From contig DASXGX010000025.1 of the NCBI GenBank assembly GCA_036488815.1, forward strand, positions 1 to 64,000: 64,000 bases of DNA, given 5' to 3'. Numbering within the stretch: position 1 is the first letter of the stretch; every line of letters starts with the position of its first letter. This stretch comes from Roseiarcus sp036488815. GTDB taxonomy: Bacteria; Pseudomonadota; Alphaproteobacteria; Rhizobiales; Beijerinckiaceae. The position numbers were made by a program, and so were the translations under genes. Below are positions 8,717-17,569 of the stretch, piece after piece. Below the pieces are notes generated by a model. The model was not told where the DNA came from. It did not search any database and saw only the letters and a list, made by a program, of their open reading frames with translations.

Positions 8717-8806
8717 GTCATCGCGAGGAGAGCGCAGCGACGAAGCAATCCATGCATCCGCTTGCATCGCCGGCGCCGCTGGATTGCTTCGCCGCGCTCG
8801 CAATGA
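8717..8806. repeat. REP-like palindromic element / probable bidirectional terminator
   Basis: The left arm (8717-8752, starting GTCATCGCGAGGAG and ending GAAGCAATCCA) is an imperfect inverted copy of the right arm (8780-8806, TGGATTGCTTCGCC...CTCGCAATGA). The loop is GC-rich. This sequence type (GCAATCCA...TGGATTGC with CGCGATGAC ends) is a widespread interspersed palindrome in Rhizobiales genomes. It lies between two convergent genes and could terminate both transcripts. Confidence 0.8.
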
Positions 8807-8816
8807 GGCGCGCCGC

Positions 8817-9782
8817 TCAGCTCGCCCTAGGGCCGCGCGCCAGGGTCTGCTCCAGGAAGTCGCAGAACCTCTCCCGGTCGGCGTCGAAGGCCACGTGGCA
8901 ATTCGGGTCCTTGAGATTGCGGCGGTGCGTATCGACGACCGTGCGGCCGAGGGTGAGCGCGCCGTGGCACTCAACGTCGACGTGGCGGAACAGAGTCGTG
9001 ACCACGGTCGGGTCGATCATGTAATTAACGCAGAGCGCGTCGTGGACCGGCGCCGCGTTGCGTTCGTCCATCGGCTGATTGTCGTCATACGCGCGGATGC
9101 GCTGGTCGATGAAACGCGACGCCGCGAGGCCCGCGTTCGTGCCGAGCGCGGCGAGCTTGCGAGAGCGCTCGCTCGAGACCAGCGCCTTATGCGTGGCGTC
9201 GAGCGGCAGCATCGTGACTTTTCGAAACCCGGCGGCGAAGACCTTCGCGGCGGCTTCGGGGTCCGCCCAGATGTTGAACTCGGCCGAGGGGGTGATGTTG
9301 CCCTTGTGATGGGCGCCGCCCATGATGATGACTTCGGGTACGTGATCAACGAGCTTCGGATAGACCGCGAGGGCGGCGGCGATGTTGGACAGCGGTCCGA
9401 CCGGCATCAGCACGATCTCGTCGGTCGCGTTCCGGTATCTGTCGATCAGGAAGTCGACCGCATTCGTCTCCTGCTTGCGAAGCGTCGTGTTGGGGATCGG
9501 CAGTTCGCGGCCGTGCACCCCGTTGTCGAATTTCTGTGCTCGCGGGATCGGGAAGTCGGGCCGCGCGAGAGGCCGGTCGAGGCCCTCAAAAACGGGAATG
9601 TCGCCCCGGCTGACGAATTCGAGCGCCCGCAGCGTGTTGTTGGTGCAGTATTGGACTTCGACGTTGCCGTTGACGGAAGTGCAGGCGACGAGGTCGAGAT
9701 CGGGGTGCAGCGCCGCGCACATGATGGCGACGGCGTCGTCCGTGCCGGTGTCGACGTCCAGAATGAGTTTACGCTTAGGCAT
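8817..9782 (-). CDS. Inosine/uridine-preferring nucleoside hydrolase
   Basis: A 321-residue IunH-type hydrolase that cleaves the N-glycosidic bond of nucleosides to base and ribose. The calcium-binding signature DVDTGTDDAVAI starts at about residue 8. Other family landmarks are LMPVGPLSNIA, IIMGGAHHKGN, EFNIWADPEAA and the distal HDALCV. The ATG at 9782 is used because sequence upstream is unrelated low-quality translation. It is the last gene of the minus-strand operon that begins with a GntR regulator and includes a BMP-type ABC importer. The imported substrate is therefore probably a nucleoside, hydrolysed in the cytosol. Confidence 0.94.
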   Translation of the reverse strand: MPKRKLILDVDTGTDDAVAIMCAALHPDLDLVACTSVNGNVEVQYCTNNTLRALEFVSRGDIPVFEGLDRPLARPDFPIPRAQKFDNGVHGRELPIPNTTLRKQETNAVDFLIDRYRNATDEIVLMPVGPLSNIAAALAVYPKLVDHVPEVIIMGGAHHKGNITPSAEFNIWADPEAAAKVFAAGFRKVTMLPLDATHKALVSSERSRKLAALGTNAGLAASRFIDQRIRAYDDNQPMDERNAAPVHDALCVNYMIDPTVVTTLFRHVDVECHGALTLGRTVVDTHRRNLKDPNCHVAFDADRERFCDFLEQTLARGPRAS

Positions 9783-9837
9783 CAAAGATCCTTTCGGGGT
9801 GTTGGGTTCGCTCGTTGCGCGCTGCGCGGCGCGCATA

Positions 9838-10752
9838 TCATGTGTCAAAGCGCCAGGACGTCTGGGTTGACGAGCGATTGGCGCGGACGCCGACGACGAC
9901 GAGCGCCAGGATTGTCGCCGCGTAGGGAATGATCTGAAGCAGCTGCGGCGCGGTGCCGGTGACCTCGGGCAGGCGCACGGCGAGCGCGGTGGCGACCCCG
10001 AAGAGGAGCGCCACAACGGTCGTGGGTCCCGGCCGTCCCTTGGCGAAAAGGATTGCGGCGAGCGCAATAAGGCCGCGCTCGGCCGTCATCTGCTTGGCGA
10101 AGAGGGAGACGTAGCCGAGCGACAGATAGGCGCCGGCGAGACCACAGAGGAGGCCGCTGATCACCATCGCCTGGAATTTGATCGCGTCGACATTGACCCC
10201 GGCCGCAAGCGCCGCATCCTCAGCCTCGCCGATCATCCTGACGCGCAAGCCCCAGCGCGTCCGGTACAGCGTCCAGGAGACAAAGGGAACCAGCAGGTAG
10301 GCGACATAGACGAGCAGCGTGTGGCCGCTGACGATGGCGCCGAGCACCGGAATGTCTTCGACGCCAGGGATGTGAAGCACGGGAAAGGCCGGAATGCGGG
10401 GCGAGGCGAAGACGCCATCCTGATCGAACATGGACTTCAGCAGAAGCGCCGTCAGTCCATAGGCCAGAAAAGTGACCGCGATGCCGGCGATGAAAATGTG
10501 CGCGCGGAAGCGCAAATTGAACAAGGCGAGCACGACCGCGAGGAACATGGACGCCGCGACGCCGGCGAGAACGCCGATCGTCAGGCTTCCGGTGGCGTAG
10601 GCGGCCCCGACGGCGGCGAACGCCGCCACGATCATGAAGCCGTCGAGCGCGATGTTTAGGATGCCGGCCTGAAAAGTGTAGAGGCCACCGAGCGCCGCGA
10701 AGACCAGCGGCGTCGCAATCCGGATCGAGGAGAAGGCGATGTCCTGAAGCAT
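9838..10752 (-). CDS. ABC transporter permease, nucleoside (YufQ/NupQ) type
   Basis: A 304-residue integral membrane permease of the BPD_transp_2 family with about eight to ten predicted helices. The N-terminal segment LVFAALGGLYTFQAGILNIALDGFM contains the family motif (QAGILNIAL-GFM). The EAEDAALAAGVNVDAIKF loop is the typical cytoplasmic contact with the ATPase. It pairs with the longer permease encoded just upstream (gap 5 bp). Together with the BMP binding protein and the double ATPase it forms a guanosine/purine-nucleoside-type importer. The ATG at 10752 is the natural start. Confidence 0.93.
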   Translation of the reverse strand: MLQDIAFSSIRIATPLVFAALGGLYTFQAGILNIALDGFMIVAAFAAVGAAYATGSLTIGVLAGVAASMFLAVVLALFNLRFRAHIFIAGIAVTFLAYGLTALLLKSMFDQDGVFASPRIPAFPVLHIPGVEDIPVLGAIVSGHTLLVYVAYLLVPFVSWTLYRTRWGLRVRMIGEAEDAALAAGVNVDAIKFQAMVISGLLCGLAGAYLSLGYVSLFAKQMTAERGLIALAAILFAKGRPGPTTVVALLFGVATALAVRLPEVTGTAPQLLQIIPYAATILALVVVGVRANRSSTQTSWRFDT

Positions 10753-10757
10753 GGGGA

Positions 10758-11885
10758 TCAGGCCTCTTTTGCGCCGTGTTCGGCGGGCGGCATGGTCGGC
10801 AAGGCGGCCGTCGGCGCGGCCGCGACGAGCGCTTTGCGGCGGATCGGCCAGGTCAACGTGAAGCGCGCCGACAGGATCAGCACGATGATGAACTGCAGCA
10901 CCTGCACGAGATATTTGCTGATGCCGAGTTCCATCTGCAGGACGGAGCTGCCGCTGTTGAGCGCGCCGAACAGGAACGACGAGAACAGCACCCCGATCGG
11001 ATTCGAATTGGCGAGCATGGCGACCGCGATGCCGTCGAAGCCGTAGCCGGGTGAGAAATTGTCGTAGAAGGCGCCGTAGACGCCGAGAACTTGCTCCGCC
11101 CCGGCGAGCCCGCCGATCGCGCCGCTCGTCAGCATCACGCCGATGACGTTTCTGCGCACGCGGACGCCGCCATAGTTGGCGAAGCGCGCATTCAACCCGA
11201 TCAGATTCCACTCGAAGCCGCGCACTGTGCCGACGTTGAAGAAGGCGCCCAGCCCGCAGACGGCGAGCGCGATGAAAATGCCGGAGTTGAGCTGCGAGTA
11301 GAGCGTGAAGGTCGTCAGATGCGCCGCATCGACGATGTCGGGCAACTTGTTGGTCGGCCCCGGCGCCTTCAACACGCGCGCCGAAACGTAGCCCGTCAGC
11401 AGCAGCGCGATCGGGTTCAGCATGAGGCAGAGCACGAGCTCGTTCACGCCGACATAGGCGCGCAGCAGAGCTGGGATGGCGGCCCACGCCGCGCCGCCCG
11501 CGAGCGCAGCGAGGATCGAGGCGGGCGCCATCGCCCAGTCGGGCAGGGGGGCCGCATAGCCCACGATTCCGGCAGCCAGCGCCCCCATCAGCATCTGGCC
11601 TTCGACGCCGATGTTCCAAATGCCGGATCGGAACGCGACCGCCACCGCGAGACCGGTGAAGATCAGTGGCGTCGTGAGCTGGAGCGTCACCGACAGATTG
11701 GGCCAGCCGTTGAGACTGCCGTTTATCAAGGCGGCGTAGACCGTCAACGGGTTCTTGCCGAGCGCCAGCATCAAGAGGCCGCCGAGGACGAACGAAACCG
11801 CAATGGCGAAGAGGGGGGCACCGACTGCGCGGCCGATGCGCGCCAGCAGTGCCGTTCGGCGCGGTGCGTCGGCTTCGCCGTTCAT
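10758..11885 (-). CDS. ABC transporter permease, nucleoside (YufP/NupP) type
   Basis: A 375-residue permease, longer than its partner, as usual for the YufP member of the pair. A first transmembrane helix near residues 22-45 is followed by LTTPLIFTGLAVAVAFRSG and IWNIGVEGQMLMGA, the family signature. GGLAGAEQVLGVYGAFYDNFSPG and the final helix cluster complete the fold. The C-terminal 25 residues are Ala/Pro-rich and cytoplasmic. The ATG at 11885 overlaps the ATPase stop (ATGA). The substrate is inferred from context to be a nucleoside. Confidence 0.93.
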   Translation of the reverse strand: MNGEADAPRRTALLARIGRAVGAPLFAIAVSFVLGGLLMLALGKNPLTVYAALINGSLNGWPNLSVTLQLTTPLIFTGLAVAVAFRSGIWNIGVEGQMLMGALAAGIVGYAAPLPDWAMAPASILAALAGGAAWAAIPALLRAYVGVNELVLCLMLNPIALLLTGYVSARVLKAPGPTNKLPDIVDAAHLTTFTLYSQLNSGIFIALAVCGLGAFFNVGTVRGFEWNLIGLNARFANYGGVRVRRNVIGVMLTSGAIGGLAGAEQVLGVYGAFYDNFSPGYGFDGIAVAMLANSNPIGVLFSSFLFGALNSGSSVLQMELGISKYLVQVLQFIIVLILSARFTLTWPIRRKALVAAAPTAALPTMPPAEHGAKEA

Positions 11886-13426
11886 GCCGTCACCGTTGTA
11901 CGTAGAGGCTCGCCGTCGGCGCCAGAGCCGCCCATCAGCCGCCCGATCTCTTCGACATCGGCTTCCGCGGCTTGAATGTCGCCGACGATGCAGCCGCGGT
12001 AGATGACGAGCAAGCGATCGCAGAGCGACATCAGCTCGTCGAGATCGGCCGACACCACGAACACGGCGCAGCCTTCGTCGCGCTTGGCGACAAGCAGACG
12101 GTGAATCGACTCGATGGCGCCGATGTCGACGCCCTGGCTGGGCTGTTCGGCGATGATCAGCCGCGTGTCGCGCGTCAGTTCGCGAGCGAGTTGCACCTTT
12201 TGCTGGTTGCCGCCGGAGAGGGAGCCGGCCGGCGTGTATACCGAAGCGCCGCGCACGTCGAACTTCTCGATCAGCTCCCGGCAGTGGCGCCGCGCCGCCG
12301 CGGCGGCGAGGAAGGGGCCTTTGCGGAAGCGCGAGAGATGGCCGATCGCGATGTTCGCCCAGATCGGGCTCTGCAGCGACAGGCCGACGCGCGCGCGATC
12401 CGCCGGAACATAGGCGAGCCCTGCCCGGCGCGAGGCCATCGGGTCGCTCGCCGGTGGCGCGAGCCCGCAGATCGCGATGCGGCCCGCTACGAGCGGGCGA
12501 ATCCCAGCGATGCTTTCGACCAGTTCGTCCTGTCCGTTGCCTTGCACGCCGGCGAGGCCGACGATCTCGCCGGGCCGCACCGTCATCGACAGATTCTCGA
12601 CCGCGAGAGCGCCGCGGTCGCCGCGCACGCTGAGGCCGCGGATGTCGAGCGCCGGTTCGCCGTTCGGCCGCGCAGCGCCCTTGGCGACGCGCAAGAGGAC
12701 GGAGCGGCCGACCATCTGGCTCGCGATCTGTTCGGCGGTGACGCCGATATTGTCCTGCGTCGCGACGATGCGGCCCTGGCGCATCACCGAGATCCGGTCC
12801 GAGGCGGCGAGCACCTCGCGCAGCTTATGGGTGATGAACACGACCGAGCGGCCGCTCGCCGCCAGCGATCGCATCGTGAGGAAGAGTTCCGCCGTCTCCT
12901 GCGGCGTCAGCACCGCCGTGGGTTCGTCGAGGATCAGCACCTCGGCCTGGCGGTACAGAGCCTTGAGGATCTCCACCCGCTGCCTCAGGCCCACGGGCAA
13001 GCTGCCGACGATCGCGCGGGGATCGAGATCGAGACCGAATTTGTGGCTCAGCTCCGCAGTCTCGCGCTCCGCCTTGTTGCGATCGAGCCGGCCCGACGAC
13101 AGCGTCGGCTCGGCGCCGAGGATGATGTTCTCGGCGACTGTGAACGAGGGCGCGAGCTTGAAGTGCTGGTGCACCATGCCGATGCCGGCGCGGATCGCCT
13201 CGGCGGGGCCGGCGAACGTGACCGGCTCGCCGCGCAGGCGCACCTCGCCGGCCGTGCGCGGATGCAGGCCGTAAAGGATGTTCATGAGCGTCGACTTGCC
13301 GGCGCCATTTTCGCCGACGAGCGCATGCACCTCGCCGCGGCGGATCTCCAGCGTCGCATCCCGGATCGCGACGAGATCGCCGAAGTGTTTGACGATGCCG
13401 CGCATGGAAACAAGAACATTGTCCAT
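11882..13426 (-). CDS. Nucleoside/sugar-type ABC transporter ATP-binding protein (double NBD)
   Basis: A 514-residue protein with two tandem ATPase domains, as in YufO/RbsA. The first has Walker A GENGAGKSTL, signature LPVGLRQRVEI and Walker B VLILDEPTAVL. The second half has a degenerate Walker A (GVQGNGQDELV), a standard feature of the family, then LSGGNQQKVQLARE and a partial Walker B LIIAEQPSQGVD. The ATG at 13426 is preceded by GAAGGAGG, so it is preferred to the longer frame starting at 13471. It energises the two permeases encoded immediately downstream. Confidence 0.95.
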   Translation of the reverse strand: MDNVLVSMRGIVKHFGDLVAIRDATLEIRRGEVHALVGENGAGKSTLMNILYGLHPRTAGEVRLRGEPVTFAGPAEAIRAGIGMVHQHFKLAPSFTVAENIILGAEPTLSSGRLDRNKAERETAELSHKFGLDLDPRAIVGSLPVGLRQRVEILKALYRQAEVLILDEPTAVLTPQETAELFLTMRSLAASGRSVVFITHKLREVLAASDRISVMRQGRIVATQDNIGVTAEQIASQMVGRSVLLRVAKGAARPNGEPALDIRGLSVRGDRGALAVENLSMTVRPGEIVGLAGVQGNGQDELVESIAGIRPLVAGRIAICGLAPPASDPMASRRAGLAYVPADRARVGLSLQSPIWANIAIGHLSRFRKGPFLAAAAARRHCRELIEKFDVRGASVYTPAGSLSGGNQQKVQLARELTRDTRLIIAEQPSQGVDIGAIESIHRLLVAKRDEGCAVFVVSADLDELMSLCDRLLVIYRGCIVGDIQAAEADVEEIGRLMGGSGADGEPLRTTVTA

Positions 13427-13570
13427 CGGCGCCCTCCTTCTCCTGCTTGCCGGAGAGGATGTCGCGGCCAAGCCGCAACCGGATCGGGGAACCGGTCGGC
13501 AAATCCAGAGTTCATCGCCGACCGCTGCTGATGTAGGCCACGCCTCCCGTTGGCGCGGGAGCCGTTCAGA

Positions 13571-14626
13571 TCATTTCTTGTCGGCGATCGAGGCGGGGGT
13601 GGCCATCGGCGGCGTGCCCATTTCCTTCTGGCCCGGCTTGAGGTCGAAGTAATTGGGCACCACAATCTCACCCGAAATCACTTTGGCCTTGAGATCGTCG
13701 ACCTGCTTGAGGACCGCGGGGTCGATCAGGCCCTTGTTGTATTGGTCCATCGCAGCCGCGACGCCGCCTTCCTTGAGGCCATAGTAGAGAACGGTTCCGC
13801 CTTTGAACTTGCCGTCCACCACCGACTTGACCATGTCAAAGGCCTGAGTGTCGACGCGCTTGACCATCGAAGTCAACACGGAGCCGGGGGCGAGATAGTT
13901 CTGGTCGGAATCGACGCCGATCGCGAAGGTCTTGGTGCTCTTGGCGGCGTCGATCACGCCGGCGCTCGTCGCGCCCGCCACCGCGAAGTTGATGTCGGAT
14001 TTCTGATTGATCAGACCGAGCGTGTATTCCTTGCCGGCCGCCGGATCGGTGAAGGTCCCCGAATAGGTTTCGAGCACGTTGACCTTCGGGTCGGCCATCT
14101 TCGCCCCGTAGTAATAGCCTATGTAGAAGCGGTGGATGATCGGGATGTCCTTGCCGCCGACGAAGCCGATCGTGCCGGTCTTGGTCGTCTTGGCCGCGAT
14201 GGCGCCGACCAGGAACGAACCTTCCCAATCCTTGGTGACGCTCGAGACGACATTGGGCGCGATCGGATCGGGGCCGACGTCGACGAGGCCGAACTTCTGG
14301 TTCGGGAAGGCCTTCGCGACCGTCTGCATCGGCTTGATCATGTCGAAGGAGGAGCCGACGATGATGTCGAAGCCTTGTCCGGCGGCGCGCGCCAGCGTCG
14401 ACTGGAATTCGGAAATCGAGCGGGGCTGGATGACGACGTAGTCGACGCCGAGATCGGCCTGCGCCTTCTTCATGCCTTCGTTCATCATGTCGTTGAACGA
14501 CTTGTCGCCGAGGCCCGACTCGGAGGTGACCATCGCGACCTTGATCTTGGCTTCCGCCGCCGAGGCGCCGAGAAACCCGCCGGCGATCGCCGCCGCGACG
14601 CTCAATGCTGACAACACCTTGCGCAT
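13571..14626 (-). CDS. BMP family ABC transporter substrate-binding protein
   Basis: A 351-residue exported protein of the PnrA/BmpA family. The signal peptide spans residues 1-24 (MRKVLSALSVAAAIAGGFLGASAAEA), ending in an AEA cleavage site. There is no lipobox cysteine, so it is a soluble periplasmic binder rather than a lipoprotein. Family landmarks include DKSFNDMMNEGMKKA, DIIVGSSFDM, GTIGFVGGKDIPI and AIGVDSDQNYLAPG. Proteins of this family bind purine nucleosides. The ATG at 14626 is chosen for the GGGAGGTG ribosome site upstream and the signal-peptide start. It lies between BtpA and the ATPase gene in one minus-strand operon. Confidence 0.94.
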   Translation of the reverse strand: MRKVLSALSVAAAIAGGFLGASAAEAKIKVAMVTSESGLGDKSFNDMMNEGMKKAQADLGVDYVVIQPRSISEFQSTLARAAGQGFDIIVGSSFDMIKPMQTVAKAFPNQKFGLVDVGPDPIAPNVVSSVTKDWEGSFLVGAIAAKTTKTGTIGFVGGKDIPIIHRFYIGYYYGAKMADPKVNVLETYSGTFTDPAAGKEYTLGLINQKSDINFAVAGATSAGVIDAAKSTKTFAIGVDSDQNYLAPGSVLTSMVKRVDTQAFDMVKSVVDGKFKGGTVLYYGLKEGGVAAAMDQYNKGLIDPAVLKQVDDLKAKVISGEIVVPNYFDLKPGQKEMGTPPMATPASIADKK

Positions 14627-14671
14627 CACCACACCTCCCTTTGTCATGAACTTTTGTTATTTTAGGTTCCT

Positions 14672-15484
14672 TCAGGCGGCGGAGCGCGTCCTCCTTGCCG
14701 CGGCCATGAACGCTTTGACCTTTGCAGGATCGAACTGACCGAAAGCGGTGTTCGATCCTTTCAACGAAGAGCTGACGATCGTACCGTCTGCGACGGCGTT
14801 GACCTCCGCGACGTTCTCTGACGTCACGCTGCCGCCGACGAGGATCGGCACGGCGCCGACGACGCGACGTGCGGTTGCGATGAATTCGAGCGTCTGCGCG
14901 TAGTGTTTGCCGGTGAGAACCAGCGCGTCCGCCGCGCCGAGCCGCACCGCGGCGTCGAGGTCGCCCTCAAAACTGTCCGGCGCGAGCGGCACGCCGGTCC
15001 GGTCGTGAACGTCGGCGAGGATCGCGACATTGTCGGCCTGCCACTCCGTTCGGGCTTTGATCGCTGCGAAGGCCTGTGAAGTCTCGACGCCGAAGGGCGT
15101 GACCATCGCGCCGACATAGATCTTGATGCGCACGAAGTCCGCGCCGGCGGCGGAGGCCACGGCAAACATCGCTTCGGCGTCGTTCTCGAGCATATTGAGA
15201 CCGACCGGCTTGCCGAAACGCTGTGCGATGTCGGCGGCGATGCGCGTCATCCAGGTGGCCTGGACGGTCTTCACCTTGGTGTCGACCGGGATGTCGCCGA
15301 GATTCTGCACCATGAGCGCGTCGACGCCGTTCTCGGCGAGGATGGCGGCCTCGGCCAGCGCGCGGGCTGCGACCTCGTCGATCGTCGCCCCGCGATAGCG
15401 GCTGCCGCCCGGCAAGGCGCTGAGCTGCACCATGCCGACCACCGGCTTCTGACCGGACTTGAGGAGTTTGAGAAGCTCGCTCAT
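14672..15484 (-). CDS. BtpA/SgcQ family protein
   Basis: A 270-residue TIM-barrel-like protein of the BtpA family (photosystem I biogenesis BtpA in cyanobacteria, SgcQ in enteric sugar operons). Landmarks are KPVVGMVQLSALPGG at the N-terminus, NGVDALMVQNLGD, FVRIKIYVGAMVTPFG, ILADVHDR and the C-terminal phosphate-loop-like ILVGGSVTSENV. In heterotrophs, members sit in sugar or nucleoside operons and may act as aldolases or epimerases on phosphorylated sugars, although the activity is unproven. The ATG at 15484 overlaps the stop of the SIS gene. The context suggests action on the product of the PfkB/SIS pair. Confidence 0.9.
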   Translation of the reverse strand: MSELLKLLKSGQKPVVGMVQLSALPGGSRYRGATIDEVAARALAEAAILAENGVDALMVQNLGDIPVDTKVKTVQATWMTRIAADIAQRFGKPVGLNMLENDAEAMFAVASAAGADFVRIKIYVGAMVTPFGVETSQAFAAIKARTEWQADNVAILADVHDRTGVPLAPDSFEGDLDAAVRLGAADALVLTGKHYAQTLEFIATARRVVGAVPILVGGSVTSENVAEVNAVADGTIVSSSLKGSNTAFGQFDPAKVKAFMAAARRTRSAA

Positions 15485-16632
15485 CCGACCGCGGCTTTCG
15501 CTTGCGCCGAGTGGAAGATCTGCCGGAAGTTCACTTCCTGGCGCTTCTTGTTGTCGAATCCGAGGAAGGCGACGCCCTGCCGGTCGGCGATGTGGCAGGA
15601 GAGATATTCGAACGGCAGCTTGTAGACGAAGGGCGACAGAGCTTCCGAAATCGGGGGCATCGCGAAAAAGATGTCCGAGGCGGCTTTGGCCTGTTCGTCT
15701 CCGGCCTGGCCGATGACGATCACGCGCGAGCCCATGTCCCGCGCCGCCTGCGCCTGCTCGAGGCCGCGATCGCGCCCGGCGCCGGGCGGCAGGACGATGA
15801 ACGTGTCGGTGTTCTCGTCCGTGAAGAAATATTGCTCGTGCGCCCATTCCTCGAGTTCAGCGTAATGGCAGGGGCGGGTCAACGATTCGAACCATTTGGC
15901 CATGCCGAAATAGGCCGTAGCGTAGTTCGGGCCGCCGCCGAGGATCACCGTCTTGCGGTCCTTGGTGAAGCTCCCGGCGATCTCGGGCGCGAGGGCGCTC
16001 ACGGCCTTGTCGGCTGCGGCCATGGCCTCGGGCAGGGCGCGCAACTCGTCTAGGAGCTCATTGACGCGATCGCCGCTCAAGTGTCCGATCCGCTCGCCGA
16101 GCGCGATCGAGGCGATGAACAGCCCCAACATGCTCGCCGTGTAGGTGACGCTGCCCGGCGTCACGACGCGCGAACCGTCCGCCTGCTCCTTGATGTTCGG
16201 CGGCGCGTTGACCTTGAGCAGCGTTTCGGCGGTGCGGGCGAGATTGTTGTCGGCGCTGACCGTGACGGCGAAAGTCCAGGCGCCGCGTTCGCGCGCAAGC
16301 CGCACGCCTTCGATCGTGCGCGAGACTGTGCCCGAATTCGACACGCCGAAGACGAAGCTGTCAGGCGGAAGATTGTTCACGAGATACCGCGAGAATTCGA
16401 GCGATTCGACCGGTTCGCAGAAGCGGCCCGTCGCGTTCATCATGTAGGAGCGCACGGCGAGCGCGGCCGAGAGGCTGTCGCCGCAGCCGATCATGAAGCC
16501 GTGCCGCAGCGTCCCGGGATCGCGCGTCGAGAGAACCTCGCGCATCACCGCCAACATGGGGTCGATGTTGTCGCGCACGAAGCCGGCCTGCGAGGCGACC
16601 TCCTTCAGCATCACTGACTTTTCGTTCTGCAC
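15481..16632 (-). CDS. SIS domain protein (sugar isomerase/aminotransferase-like)
   Basis: A 383-residue protein with two SIS domains, the fold of glucosamine-6-phosphate synthase isomerase and AgaS-like deaminases. The first SIS begins at MIGCGDSLSAALAVRS with the phosphate-binding SNSGTVSRTIEG. The second begins at VILGGGPNYATAYFGMAKW and continues through ELEEWAHEQYFF. There is no glutaminase domain, so it is not a GlmS. It likely isomerises or deaminates a phosphosugar formed by the PfkB kinase. The start overlaps nothing upstream; 28 bp separate it from the kinase gene. Its stop overlaps the btpA-like start. Confidence 0.88.
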   Translation of the reverse strand: MQNEKSVMLKEVASQAGFVRDNIDPMLAVMREVLSTRDPGTLRHGFMIGCGDSLSAALAVRSYMMNATGRFCEPVESLEFSRYLVNNLPPDSFVFGVSNSGTVSRTIEGVRLARERGAWTFAVTVSADNNLARTAETLLKVNAPPNIKEQADGSRVVTPGSVTYTASMLGLFIASIALGERIGHLSGDRVNELLDELRALPEAMAAADKAVSALAPEIAGSFTKDRKTVILGGGPNYATAYFGMAKWFESLTRPCHYAELEEWAHEQYFFTDENTDTFIVLPPGAGRDRGLEQAQAARDMGSRVIVIGQAGDEQAKAASDIFFAMPPISEALSPFVYKLPFEYLSCHIADRQGVAFLGFDNKKRQEVNFRQIFHSAQAKAAVG

Positions 16633-16660
16633 AGGCGTTGGCTCCGTTTGCGTTGGGTTG

Positions 16661-17569
16661 TCACGCCGGCTTGAAGTCGACGGCGTCTTGGAATTGGGCG
16701 AGGCGTTCCGCGGCGGCTTCCGGCGCGCTGTTCAAAAGACCCGCGCAGCCTACCGTCTCGACGCAGAAGGACGCCGAGACCGCGCCATGGAGCACGGCTT
16801 GCACGGGGTTCGCCGTGCGGACGTAGCCGACGAGCGCGCCGCCGCAGAAACTGTCGCCGGCGCCTGTCGCATCGACGGCGGCGACCGGAAAGGCAGGCAC
16901 CGTGATGAGATCGCGGCTGCCGGCCGCATGGGCGATGCTGCCCTCGGCGCCGCACTTCAACACGATCAGCGCCGTATCCGGCGCCATGTCGCGGAAGCGG
17001 CGAACCGTGTCGGCCGGGGACGCCTCGGGAAAGATGGCGCGCCCATCCTGCCGGCTTGGCATGAAGAGGTCGACGCTGCGAATGAGCGCGGCCACGGCGT
17101 CGATCGGCACCGAGCGCAGCTTGCGATCGTCGAGATCGATCGAGATAGCCCGCGCGCCCGCCGCCCGCAGAGCCGAAACGAGGCCGACGTGGCGCTCCCA
17201 CGGCAGCGGCGCGAGATGAGCGGCGGGAATCGAACCCGTGACGTCCGCCGGACGCGGGCTAAAATCGTCCCACTCCCGCGTCGTCGAGCGAAACACGAAT
17301 TGGCGGCTGCCATCGTCTTCATAGAGGCCCCAGTCGCGCAGGGTCGCCGGCAGGCGGGGGCAACCGGACATATCGAGCCGCCCCTCGAGCTTTGCGACGG
17401 GATAATCTGGACCGAAGGGCGCGATGACGCGCGGCCGCTCGCCCCACACGGCCATGCCGAGCGCGGCGTAGACGGCGTTGCCTCCCGGCACGGCCCATTG
17501 CGTCGTGCCGTCGACGAAAACGAGATCGTCAATGGAGAGGTTGCCGAGCGAGGTGAAGGCGGCGGTCAT
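16661..17569 (-). CDS. PfkB family carbohydrate/nucleoside kinase
   Basis: A 302-residue ribokinase-like enzyme. The N-terminal motif VPGGNAVYAALGMAVWG is the substrate-side glycine motif. The C-terminal signature AVDATGAGDSFCGGALVGY contains the anion hole and the catalytic Asp. It is expected to phosphorylate a sugar or nucleoside in the cytosol. The ATG at 17569 overlaps the stop of the GntR gene (ATGA), so regulator and kinase are co-translated. Its product should feed the SIS and BtpA proteins. The exact substrate cannot be read from the sequence; nucleoside-derived ribose or a modified sugar are candidates. Confidence 0.92.
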   Translation of the reverse strand: MTAAFTSLGNLSIDDLVFVDGTTQWAVPGGNAVYAALGMAVWGERPRVIAPFGPDYPVAKLEGRLDMSGCPRLPATLRDWGLYEDDGSRQFVFRSTTREWDDFSPRPADVTGSIPAAHLAPLPWERHVGLVSALRAAGARAISIDLDDRKLRSVPIDAVAALIRSVDLFMPSRQDGRAIFPEASPADTVRRFRDMAPDTALIVLKCGAEGSIAHAAGSRDLITVPAFPVAAVDATGAGDSFCGGALVGYVRTANPVQAVLHGAVSASFCVETVGCAGLLNSAPEAAAERLAQFQDAVDFKPA

